Source: an uncultured Campylobacter sp. (GTDB taxonomy: Bacteria > Campylobacterota > Campylobacteria > Campylobacterales > Campylobacteraceae). From it: 11,144 nucleotides of DNA. The notes under the pieces are model-generated. The model was not told the origin of the DNA. It saw nothing but the letters and a program-made list of their open reading frames with translations, and ran no database searches. Made by a program: the position numbers and the translations under genes. Below are positions 1 to 7,194 of the stretch, piece after piece. The stretch lies in the NCBI GenBank assembly GCA_937965895.1, contig CALCKS010000290.1, positions 1-11,144 on the forward strand. Direction: 5' to 3'. Position 1 is the first letter of the stretch. Each line of letters begins with the position of its first letter.

Positions 1-1672
1 CGTCGATGAGGGTCTTGACGTCTGCGTAGTAGCGGATCGGATAGCCGTAGTCCCACCACGCCAGCACGTAGTCTTCGCGCCCCGCGATTTTGTGCAGTTT
101 ATCTAGGCTCTCGACCTCGCTTTTGGCAAAAACGGTGCCGACTTTGTAGCCGTAAATGTGCTCAAGGCACGGCATCAAGGATATCGCAGCGATACAAAAG
201 ATGCAAATTTTTTCTAAAAGCGCGTGTTTTTTGAGCGAGCTTAGGCCTGAGACCATAAAATAAGCCGCCCCACAAATAAGCGTCGCCGCCGCAAACGTGG
301 CTAGATATACGCCAAAGCTCGCCTCACCGTCAAAATTTGGCGCAAAAACAGGAGATTTGCCGTGCAAAAGACTGTAATATTTATCAAAATACAAAAAGAA
401 AAACGCAAAAAACGCCGCTAAACAAACGGTACAAAATTTGTCTAAAATTTTATCTTTTTTGAAAAAACTCACGCAAAGCGCCGCAAAATATCCAAATCCT
501 ATCGCCATCACGGGCACGGAGTAGATCGTAAATCTAAGCCCGCCTTTTAGCGCCAAAAACCCAAGTAGCAGCATCGGAAGCGCGAGCAAAAAGGAGCGAA
601 ATTTAACGCACAGCGCCGCGACTCCAACGAGCGATAAAGCAAATGTGACGATATGCCCGCTGATACGCTTAGCAAAAGCGTTTATCGACTCGAACTCAAA
701 CGAATAATCACTCATTTCCATTATCGTTTTATTTACGTTATAAAAATGAAAAACCGGCTCGCTACTCTCAGAAACCCCGCGAAATATGTAAAATTTAAGC
801 TGAAATAAAATTTGATTTAGCCCACCGCTAAAGCCAAGCAAACCTACGGCCAGAGCTAGGCACGCGGCTACTACGCGCCTGTCCCAGATCTGCGGACGAA
901 ATCTCATCGCTAGATAAAGCGCGACGACAAGCGCGCTTTTAGCGTAAAAATCGATATACGTAAGTGCAACTATCATCAAAATAGCCGCCTCGTAATTTAG
1001 CGCGTTTTTTCTATCAAAAATCAAAGTATAGAGCAAAAATGCGCCCAGCATGGCAAAATTTAGCGAGTAAGAGCTCGGATACCACCAGTCGTTTATCAGG
1101 ATAAAAATCGGGATAAAAATGAGATCGTTTACGTTCTTTTTCTGCGCGAGGCGTATCATCACCCAGATGCTAAACGCGGGCAGAACGATCGTGAGCATGT
1201 CGGTGTCGTAGTAGCCGGCCATCGTGCGGTTGTAGTAGCTGTTTGCGATACTAGCTAGCAAGGCCGCCGCAAAGCCCATGCCAGGCATCTCGTACTCTTT
1301 GGCTATCAAAATCACTGGAATAACGATAAGAGAGCTAAAAAATACGCTCATATAAAGCAAAATACTCTCGAAGCTAAAAGGCAAAATTTGATACAAAAAA
1401 TACGTAAGTGTGGGCATCGAACGGCCGTAGTAGCTAAGGTCGTTTGGCTGATGAAAGCCCGCTATCATGTCGCGCGCGCCCTCGGCAAAGGCGTAGCCGT
1501 CGTTCGTGCTGATCATAAGCTGATCGTTCCAGAAAAAGTGCTGATATTCGCCCGCCCAGTACACCCAGTACAGCCTGCAAACCACGCTAAAAATAAACGC
1601 CGCAAGCATCAAAAAGAAAGTCTGTTTTGAAAATTTAAATTTATCTAAGAGTCCCGAAATTTTACTCGCCAT
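1..1672 (-). CDS. pglB: Oligosaccharyltransferase PglB, C-terminal part cut off by the window edge
   Basis: Inner-membrane enzyme that transfers the lipid-linked glycan en bloc to Asn in D/E-X-N-X-S/T sequons on the periplasmic side. About 557 residues are present; the rest of the periplasmic domain lies beyond base 1. Visible motifs match C. jejuni/C. lari PglB: NDGYAF with the metal-binding Asp at 58, YYNRT with Arg149, YYDTD with Asp156 and Asp158, the external-loop TIxE (TIME, 316-319), KRISG (Arg336), and the signature WWDYG at 539-543. The N-terminal part is strongly hydrophobic with many membrane helices. WWDYG is at 457 in C. jejuni; most of the shift comes from an insert of about 74 residues between roughly 398 and 488, containing two extra hydrophobic segments. 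The ATG overlaps the end of pglJ by 11 bases and follows an AGAGGG ribosome site. The family assignment is near certain. Confidence 0.97.
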   Translation of the reverse strand, partial: MASKISGLLDKFKFSKQTFFLMLAAFIFSVVCRLYWVYWAGEYQHFFWNDQLMISTNDGYAFAEGARDMIAGFHQPNDLSYYGRSMPTLTYFLYQILPFSFESILLYMSVFFSSLIVIPVILIAKEYEMPGMGFAAALLASIANSYYNRTMAGYYDTDMLTIVLPAFSIWVMIRLAQKKNVNDLIFIPIFILINDWWYPSSYSLNFAMLGAFLLYTLIFDRKNALNYEAAILMIVALTYIDFYAKSALVVALYLAMRFRPQIWDRRVVAACLALAVGLLGFSGGLNQILFQLKFYIFRGVSESSEPVFHFYNVNKTIMEMSDYSFEFESINAFAKRISGHIVTFALSLVGVAALCVKFRSFLLALPMLLLGFLALKGGLRFTIYSVPVMAIGFGYFAALCVSFFKKDKILDKFCTVCLAAFFAFFFLYFDKYYSLLHGKSPVFAPNFDGEASFGVYLATFAAATLICGAAYFMVSGLSSLKKHALLEKICIFCIAAISLMPCLEHIYGYKVGTVFAKSEVESLDKLHKIAGREDYVLAWWDYGYPIRYYADVKTLID

Positions 1673-2789
1673 TTTCACCCTCTAAATATCCTATGAGCTG
1701 CGCCGCGACGGCGTTTTTATCAAATTTTGCTACGCGGCCATAAGCTCTTTTTTCATAATCTTGCCTCAAATTTTCATCCTCAAGCGCTCGCCTCATCGCC
1801 GCCTCCATCGCTTTTTCGTCATCAACGGGAGTTAAAATGCCGTACTCATCGTCGCCAAGAAGCTCTCTAGCGCCGCTTTTGTGATCGGTAGAGATGATAA
1901 ATCTCTCGCAAGCAAGCGCCTCCAAAAGCACGTTTGAAAAGCCCTCAAACCGCGAAGCGCAAAGGAAACACTCGGAGTTTTTGATAAATTTAAACGGATT
2001 TTTGTCCGTGCCTAGTAGCTTTACGCGCGAGCTTACGCCAAGCTCGTCGATCAAATTTTGAAGCTCGCCTTGCAAAGGCCCCTTGCCTAAAATTCCAAGA
2101 GTCGCACGCTCATCGTTTAAATTTGCGATTATTTTTATTAGCATTGCTTGATTTTTACCGCTATCAAGCCGCCCGATGTTTAGAAAAAAGGGCTTAAATT
2201 TATCCTCTAGCGGCTCATCGGCAAGAGTTGTTATCGCCGCCAAATCGACCGCGTTATATAGCACCTTAGTTTTTGCGGCTTCGCAGCCGAAATTTCTCAC
2301 TAGATCATCGGCATTTCCCTGTGCGTTAGCAAGTATAAGATCGGCTCTAGGATAGAGCGCCTTAACTAAAATTCTATTAGCAAGGCCGCTAAGCCCGCTT
2401 TTATAGATGACCGACGGACAGCTGCGCTCGCTTATCACCATCCGTCCTTTTAGGCCTAAAATTTTAGCCGCTAAAGCCGCGTAGCAAGGGCGGTTCATCA
2501 AAACAAAATGTGCATCGATACCCAAAATTTCGCAAAGTTTTTTGTATTTTAGAGCTAAAGAGGGTAGCGCAAAAGCAAGGCGAAAAAGCTTTTTTACGCC
2601 GCTTTCATAGGGGTCCGAGCGCTCGAGAAAGTGAATTTTAACTGCGCTTGGTATCTCGTAGACTACGACCTCGCTCATTAAAACGAGATGAACTTCGTAT
2701 TTTTCGCACAGAGCGGGGAGTAAATTTGAGACCACGCGCTCCGCGCCGCCCGGCCCCATCGAGTAGAGAAAAACGGCTAATTTTTTCAT
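1662..2789 (-). CDS. pglJ: GalNAc transferase PglJ (GT4 family)
   Basis: Cytoplasmic-face glycosyltransferase of the N-glycan pathway. In C. jejuni PglJ adds the second GalNAc (alpha-1,4) to GalNAc-diNAcBac-PP-undecaprenol. The protein follows C. jejuni PglJ closely over its length (375 versus 365 residues), including the opening KKLAVFLYS, GGAERVV at 14-20, EVHLVLM, LALKYKKLC, the GRLDSGKN turn at 206-213, the EX7E motif EGFSNVLLE (Glu282 and Glu290), and TDHKSGARELLGDDE. I place the start at the ATG at 2789. It overlaps the pglI stop as ATGA, and the protein then begins as PglJ does; an upstream ATG at 2816 would add nine residues with no counterpart. It lies between pglI and pglB, as in C. 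jejuni. The sugar donor may differ in this species, but the orthology is clear. Confidence 0.95.
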   Translation of the reverse strand: MKKLAVFLYSMGPGGAERVVSNLLPALCEKYEVHLVLMSEVVVYEIPSAVKIHFLERSDPYESGVKKLFRLAFALPSLALKYKKLCEILGIDAHFVLMNRPCYAALAAKILGLKGRMVISERSCPSVIYKSGLSGLANRILVKALYPRADLILANAQGNADDLVRNFGCEAAKTKVLYNAVDLAAITTLADEPLEDKFKPFFLNIGRLDSGKNQAMLIKIIANLNDERATLGILGKGPLQGELQNLIDELGVSSRVKLLGTDKNPFKFIKNSECFLCASRFEGFSNVLLEALACERFIISTDHKSGARELLGDDEYGILTPVDDEKAMEAAMRRALEDENLRQDYEKRAYGRVAKFDKNAVAAQLIGYLEGENGE

Positions 2790-3769
2790 TCGCCGTGCGT
2801 TTTTTTGTATATCCAAACGCGAATTTTAGTTAAAAACAAAATCATAGACTTTGGAAACGGGCTTAAAATCAGCATCGCCAGCGCTTCTTTTGTAAATTTA
2901 AATTTGAGGCTTTTAAAAAGATACTTGTACATTTTTCTGTATTCGCCGCCAAATTTCGCATAGTATGCCGCCATTTTATATAGGATCGCGATGTGAGCGT
3001 CGTTTACGCGGAATTTAGGCTCGGCCGAATTTGCCCCGTTTGCGCTAGCTTGAGCGTTTTTCTCGGCGATCTTTTGCAAAATAAGCTCCGCAGTCATCGC
3101 GTAGCCTTTCATTATGCAAAGCGGACGCTTAAACGAGTTTATCGTGACGCTGTCGCTGCGGTGAAAGCGGTAAATACGCACTGCGTCGTGCAGATAGTAA
3201 GCAGGAAGGTCAAAAAGATAGATCCAAAGCGTATTTTCACTACCGTAAAGCCCCTTTTCAAAGCGCCTCTGACCGATCGCGTCGCGGCGAAACATTATCA
3301 AAAACTCGCCCGTTATCTTGCCGTCGTAGTAGTCCTGCGGCGAAATTTCCCCGCTTTTACTCAGTCCAAATCCCGAAAATTTCGTCGTCGGCTCGCCGTC
3401 GATCTCAAAATAACAGTTCGCCCAGACGCTAGCATACCCCTGCTCTAGCACGGCCGCCATCTTGCTTATAGCGCCTTCTATCAGAAGATCATCGTCGTCT
3501 AAAATCACGAAAGCATCACCGCTAGCGTGATCAAAGCCGTTGTTTTTATTGCCGTTTGGGCCGCGGTCGTAAGTTTGGTTTAGGACGTATTTTACGTTGT
3601 CAAATTTAGCGACGTAACTTTGCGCAAGCTCGCGCGTACCGTCGTTCGAGTTATCGTCGCTGATTATGATCTCTTTATTTTCGTAGTCTTGAGCTAGCGC
3701 ACTTTTTAGGGCGGCTTCAAAAAGCTCTTTGCGGTTGTAGGTCGGGATTATTATGCTTACTTTTAGCAT
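2786..3769 (-). CDS. pglI: Branching glucosyltransferase PglI (GT2 family)
   Basis: GT-A fold transferase which in C. jejuni adds the branching glucose from UDP-glucose to the GalNAc chain of the N-glycan on the cytoplasmic face. The protein (327 residues; C. jejuni PglI is 309) shows the GT2 opening VSIIIPTYNR, SDDNS at 37-41, the highly conserved GPNGNKNNG at 70-78, and a metal-binding Asp run DDDD at 91-94. The tail YKMAAYYAK...LFKSL also matches PglI, and the C-terminal end is hydrophobic and basic, suggesting membrane association. The extra length includes a low-complexity Ala/Asn/Gln/Ser stretch shortly before that tail. It starts one base after the pglH stop with a weak ribosome site, so coupling to pglH is likely. 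The donor sugar is inferred from the family. Confidence 0.93.
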   Translation of the reverse strand: MLKVSIIIPTYNRKELFEAALKSALAQDYENKEIIISDDNSNDGTRELAQSYVAKFDNVKYVLNQTYDRGPNGNKNNGFDHASGDAFVILDDDDLLIEGAISKMAAVLEQGYASVWANCYFEIDGEPTTKFSGFGLSKSGEISPQDYYDGKITGEFLIMFRRDAIGQRRFEKGLYGSENTLWIYLFDLPAYYLHDAVRIYRFHRSDSVTINSFKRPLCIMKGYAMTAELILQKIAEKNAQASANGANSAEPKFRVNDAHIAILYKMAAYYAKFGGEYRKMYKYLFKSLKFKFTKEALAMLILSPFPKSMILFLTKIRVWIYKKTHGE

Positions 3770-3770
3770 T

Positions 3771-4835
3771 TTAGTTCTTTATATTTTGCGTGATAAAATC
3801 CATCCACTTTTGATAAATTTGATCGGTTTTAAAGGCGTTTTTTCGCTCGTTGGCGTTTTTTACCAGCTCTTGCCTAAGCTCCTCGTCGCGCATTAAAAGT
3901 TCGATTTTACTTCCGAGCGCTTTTATGTCGTCTATCGGTACCAAAAATCCGTCCTTGCCGTCCTCGATGAGCTCTTTTGCGCCGCTTGTAGCAGTCGCCA
4001 CCCTAGCGCAGTTAAAAAATACGCTCTCGATTAAAACGTTTGGCAAGCCCTCGGTTTTGGAGCTTGAGACTAAAATTTTAGACCTTTCGTAAAGCGAAGC
4101 GACATCGCTTGTTTGCCCGATAAATTCGGCATTTAGATGAAGCTGCTCATGCGCGATGAGCTCTAGCCTTTGCCTCTCTTCGCCCGCACCCGCTATCACG
4201 ATTTTCCAGTTTTTTAAAAGCTCTTTATCGACTAGGCTCATGGCTTTTAAAAATACGTCGCAGCCTTTAAGCGAGATGAGACGACCGACGAATAGGATGA
4301 TATTTTCCTTCGGCAAGCCCTGTTTTTTGGCTTCAAACATCGGATTATACATCACGGTTTTATTTTTTACGAAGCTATAGTATTCGTAGTCTTCTTTCGT
4401 AAGCACCGTGAGTCCGCTAGCTAGCGGATAGAGCATGCGACGCAAAAACAGCCAGCCGCGCCCCTTGAAAAAATCGGCGCTTGAATGCTCGCTGATAAAA
4501 AGCGGCTTACCGATAAATAAATTCGACAAAATCACGTTGATATTCGTGCTGTCCATCGAGGAGATAACGACGTCAAATCCGCCGTTTTTGATCAAATTTC
4601 GCTGATAAAAAAACTTTTTTACGCGCCTGATTAAATTTGCAAAAAACCCTTTTTTCACCATCGGGAAAGGCAGATCGATCAGCTTTATCCTCTCGTCTAG
4701 CTCGTAAAACGGCGGTTTGGTGTCAAATTTTAAAAGCGTTACGTCGTGAAATTTCGCAAAATAGCTTGCCAGCAAGCTCATAACGCGCTCGGCGCCGCCT
4801 GCTTGCAGTGTCGAAATTATAAATAAAACCTTCAT
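3771..4835 (-). CDS. pglH: GalNAc-chain transferase PglH (GT4 family)
   Basis: In C. jejuni PglH is a processive enzyme that adds the last three GalNAc residues to the lipid-linked glycan. This 354-residue protein (C. jejuni 359) has the same layout: an N-terminal FIISTLQAGGAER (GGAER at 13-17), LKFDTKPPFYEL, ISEHS at 114-118, FVGRL at 182-186, and the EX7E motif EGLPNVLIE (Glu262 and Glu270). Residues about 64-85 form a basic, amphipathic stretch (RRVKKFF core) where C. jejuni PglH has its pyrophosphate-binding ruler helix, so chain-length counting may be kept. It is the first gene after the only gap in the array and has the strongest-looking ribosome site, so it could start its own translation and possibly transcription. 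Identity to C. jejuni is lower than for PglI or PglJ, so substrate preference may have changed. Confidence 0.88.
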   Translation of the reverse strand: MKVLFIISTLQAGGAERVMSLLASYFAKFHDVTLLKFDTKPPFYELDERIKLIDLPFPMVKKGFFANLIRRVKKFFYQRNLIKNGGFDVVISSMDSTNINVILSNLFIGKPLFISEHSSADFFKGRGWLFLRRMLYPLASGLTVLTKEDYEYYSFVKNKTVMYNPMFEAKKQGLPKENIILFVGRLISLKGCDVFLKAMSLVDKELLKNWKIVIAGAGEERQRLELIAHEQLHLNAEFIGQTSDVASLYERSKILVSSSKTEGLPNVLIESVFFNCARVATATSGAKELIEDGKDGFLVPIDDIKALGSKIELLMRDEELRQELVKNANERKNAFKTDQIYQKWMDFITQNIKN

Positions 4836-4894
4836 TCTCTCTCCAAATTTTAATCAATGCGCGAAAATTTAATAAATCTTCAAAATTATTGATT
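4836..4894 (-). other. 59-base AT-rich gap between the GT25 gene and pglH; possible internal promoter
   Basis: This is the only intergenic space longer than one base in the window, and it is far more AT-rich than the flanking genes. It lies at the right edge of the conserved pglH-pglI-pglJ-pglB block. AT-rich hexamers resembling a -10 box occur on the minus strand, but I see no convincing -35 element, so a promoter is only possible. There is no G+C-rich hairpin followed by a T run, so it does not look like a strong intrinsic terminator. Confidence 0.35.
4837..4844 (-). promoter_or_regulatory. Strong ribosome binding site of pglH
   Basis: The purine run GGAGAGAG ends one base before the pglH ATG, with the GGAG core five bases away. 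It is one of the best Shine-Dalgarno matches in the window. That fits pglH being the only internal gene separated from its predecessor by a gap, so it cannot rely on a stop/start overlap for translation. Confidence 0.75.
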
Positions 4895-4905
4895 TTATAA
4901 ATTTT
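4864..4905. repeat. Imperfect AT-rich inverted repeat over the GT25 stop codon
   Basis: Left arm 4864-4878 (AAAATTTAATAAATC) and right arm 4891-4905 (GATTTTATAAATTTT) are reverse complements at 13 of 15 positions, around a 12-base loop. The right arm covers the end of the GT25 gene and its TAA stop; the left arm lies in the gap before pglH. With only one G-C pair per stem end, any RNA hairpin would be weak. It could be a degenerate terminator, an operator-like site or a chance product of AT richness. Its place at the edge of the non-conserved gene block is the reason to list it. Confidence 0.4.
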
Positions 4906-5683
4906 GAGCTTTATAATCGCTTAGTTTCCTATCTTTAAATATCCGCTCATAGCCCAAAATTGCCGCTTCAAAGCGCGTTGCGGCGACATATTTTAAGCTG
5001 CTTAGGCGAGCTAGCAGCGAGACTTTTGCCTGCGCTCTTTGCACCCGCTCAGCTTGGATATTTGAGTCTGTTAGATCGGTCGGATGCGCGAAAATATCGC
5101 TAAAATACATCTTTAAGCCGTTTTGCAAAAGCAAAATTCGCCAAAAATCAGCCACACAAAGCGCCTTTTTGTGCGTTTGCAAAACCGTTTCCGCCGCGCG
5201 CCTATCAAGCACGTAGGCCGCCGCTCGGTAAATCGTACCGTAAGAGCGCTTTGAGACCAGCCAAAAATCATCTTCTAGTTTTTTACCAAATGCGCTAAAT
5301 CGCCCATCTAACCCGTCCTGCGCGCCGCAGATAAGAGCCGAGCCCTCGTGCATCTTTGCAGCCGTTTCAAACGCCTTTTTCACGCCGTCCTCGTCTCCGA
5401 TAACGTCGTCTTCTAAAATAAGCGCAAATTTAGCGTCGCTTTTTAAAAACTCCTTGTAAGCGCGCACGTGAGATAGCGAGCAGCCGACCTCGGACGGGCT
5501 TAACAGCCTGCCGTAAGCCTCAAGGCTAGCCAGCGCGTAGCCGTAGTACTCCTTTGCGCTCATCGCCCTACCGTCAGTCGCTTCGACGAGCCTAAATTCG
5601 CCGTAGTTTTTAAACCGCTCTTTTAGTTTTTGCCTGCGCGCCTCGTCGCTTTTTAGCGAAATAACGAATACTAAATTTTTCAT
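4895..5683 (-). CDS. Family 25 glycosyltransferase (LPS/LOS-type)
   Basis: Predicted cytoplasmic transferase of the GT25 family, which includes the LgtB/LpsA lipooligosaccharide galactosyltransferases. The 262 residues show the family features in order: N-terminal FVISLKSDEARRQKL, LSPSEVGCSLSH at 61-72, the acidic motif ILEDDV with EDD at 91-93, then YGTIYRAAAYVLDRRAA at about 148-164 and a conserved-looking ADFW at 178-181. The C-terminal 50 residues are basic with no clear domain. No counterpart occurs in the C. jejuni pgl locus. Its ATG overlaps the flippase stop as ATGA, with only a weak AAAAG ribosome site, so it is likely translated by coupling. Donor and acceptor cannot be read from sequence; it may add a sugar to a modified N-glycan or act on LOS. 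It is the only non-PglHIJ glycosyltransferase in the window. Confidence 0.85.
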   Translation of the reverse strand: MKNLVFVISLKSDEARRQKLKERFKNYGEFRLVEATDGRAMSAKEYYGYALASLEAYGRLLSPSEVGCSLSHVRAYKEFLKSDAKFALILEDDVIGDEDGVKKAFETAAKMHEGSALICGAQDGLDGRFSAFGKKLEDDFWLVSKRSYGTIYRAAAYVLDRRAAETVLQTHKKALCVADFWRILLLQNGLKMYFSDIFAHPTDLTDSNIQAERVQRAQAKVSLLARLSSLKYVAATRFEAAILGYERIFKDRKLSDYKAQNL

Positions 5684-7194
5684 CTTTTAAACTTCGATTT
5701 GATTTTATTTATCACGATTAATTGTTCTCTTTTGTCAAATATCAAAAACAAGCTCGCGGCGTATCCCACTGCAAGTAAAACCGCCGAATACGCGGCAAAT
5801 TCGCTCCAGCTTGAAATCTGCACGAAATTTCGCAGCCAAAAAAACAGTCCGCAAACTGCCGCGAAAACGGCTAAATTTTTAAAATAAACGCCGTAAAAAG
5901 TGGTAAGCGGCAAGCTCAAATTTAACGCGGCGTTTATGAGATCAAATCCCAAAATGCGCACCGAATAAAGTGCGGCGCCGATAGCAACCATACCGTAAAT
6001 GCCGTAGTCCGTAAATTTAAGTACGGCAATCTGCGCCAAAATCGTACCCGCGCCTAAAATAGTGTTTGCTATCGCAGGACGTTTTAGTTTATTCGTCGCG
6101 CTGTCGAGATTAAAAAGCGAAAAAACGTAGCTGATAAATATAATCGGCACCAGGGTTATTATCGAGAGATTATAGATTAGATTTATCTCGTCCGCGCTTT
6201 TAAACGGCAACCAAAGCGTGTAAAATTCGCGCCCAAAAGCCACAAAAATAGCCGCCGGCACGCTCATGACAAAAGCCGTAACTCGCATAGAAAATTTAGC
6301 CTCCGCAACAAGCGCGGTCAAATTTGACTTAGAGTAGTGCTCGACGAATTTTGGCGCAAATATCGCGCTAAGCTGTGCCACGAAGCTCTCCAAAATGATC
6401 GGAGCCGCCTTTGAAACGGCTAAAATTCCCGTCGCGTTAGCGCTTAAAAAGATGTTGCAGATAAACAGATCCATACCGCTCATAAGCACGCGGTTTAGGG
6501 CGTTAAAGCTATTATAGACGCCTGATTTTAGCAGCTCTTTTATCCGCGCAAAGTCAAATTCGCACGGGTTAAATTTAAGCTCGGGCGTGATACGGCGCGA
6601 AACCCAAACGCTCGTAAAAAAAACAAAGAGCGACGCGACTAGGGCGGAGATCGCGATATATGCGATCATCGGTCTGAAAAAATAAAAAAGCGCGACGATG
6701 AGAGCGGCTAAAATGGCGCTAGACGCGGCGTTGCGAACGGAGATGATGTAGAGCTTGTTTTTGATAAACATCGAGACGCTGATGACGCCGTTAAAAAGCC
6801 CGACGCAAAAATTTATAAAATAAAACGCAAAAGTAAGCCGCACGTCGCTAAGCAGCGCGTCGCTCACGTTTAGCACGCTTTGTAAATTTAAGATAAAAAT
6901 GCCGGCACCCAGCAAAATCAGAACGCAAAAAAAGATATTTACGACTAGAACCGACGAGTAGTAGGCGTTAGCCGCGCGGGTGCCCCCTCTGTGCCACTCG
7001 TACGCGACGAAACGGCCGCTAACCGAGTTTATCGCAGCGGTTACGACTAGAGCATAAGCCACGATAGCGTTAGACAGCCCGACAAAGCCGTAGGCTTCGT
7101 TGCCTAGGCTTTTTAGAATGTAAGGCGTGAGGAAAAAATTTATCCCCATCGAGACGATAAAAACGACGATGGAGCTGATCAAATTTACGAGCAT
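5680..7194 (-). CDS. Wzx-type polysaccharide flippase (MOP superfamily)
   Basis: A 504-residue, strongly hydrophobic inner-membrane protein with about 12-14 predicted helices and a basic C-terminal tail (INKIKSKFKR). The opening SIVVFIVSMGINFFLTPYILKSL and the GNEAYGFVGL turn at 31-40 are typical of Wzx/RfbX flippases, which move undecaprenyl-PP-linked glycans across the membrane without ATP. I see no Walker A or ABC signature, so this is not PglK, the ABC flippase found at this place in C. jejuni. Start and upstream stop share one base (TAATG), and an AAGG lies six bases before the ATG, so translation is probably coupled to the dehydrogenase upstream. The likely cargo is the lipid-linked N-glycan or another oligosaccharide made by this cluster. 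The family is confident; the role as a PglK substitute is inference. Confidence 0.88.
   Translation of the reverse strand: MLVNLISSIVVFIVSMGINFFLTPYILKSLGNEAYGFVGLSNAIVAYALVVTAAINSVSGRFVAYEWHRGGTRAANAYYSSVLVVNIFFCVLILLGAGIFILNLQSVLNVSDALLSDVRLTFAFYFINFCVGLFNGVISVSMFIKNKLYIISVRNAASSAILAALIVALFYFFRPMIAYIAISALVASLFVFFTSVWVSRRITPELKFNPCEFDFARIKELLKSGVYNSFNALNRVLMSGMDLFICNIFLSANATGILAVSKAAPIILESFVAQLSAIFAPKFVEHYSKSNLTALVAEAKFSMRVTAFVMSVPAAIFVAFGREFYTLWLPFKSADEINLIYNLSIITLVPIIFISYVFSLFNLDSATNKLKRPAIANTILGAGTILAQIAVLKFTDYGIYGMVAIGAALYSVRILGFDLINAALNLSLPLTTFYGVYFKNLAVFAAVCGLFFWLRNFVQISSWSEFAAYSAVLLAVGYAASLFLIFDKREQLIVINKIKSKFKR

Noticed and set aside
1388..1630. 80-residue open frame on the plus strand
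   Set aside because: It is antisense to the N-terminal, well-conserved part of pglB, including NDGYAF.
2787..2816. Upstream ATG that would lengthen PglJ by nine residues
   Set aside because: The added residues have no counterpart in PglJ and the start would lie 31 bases inside pglI. The ATG at 2789 gives an ATGA overlap and the family N-terminus.
2993..3448. 151-residue open frame on the plus strand
   Set aside because: It is antisense to pglI, whose protein matches PglI along its length; the composition is random-like and basic.
4864..4905. Intrinsic terminator between the GT25 gene and pglH
   Set aside because: The inverted repeat is almost all A-T with two mismatched positions, and no G+C-rich stem followed by a T tract is seen, so it is listed only as a repeat.
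5680..7194. Flippase as PglK
   Set aside because: No Walker A, Walker B or ABC signature is visible, and the whole length is membrane helices, which fits Wzx/MOP proteins and not a half-ABC transporter.
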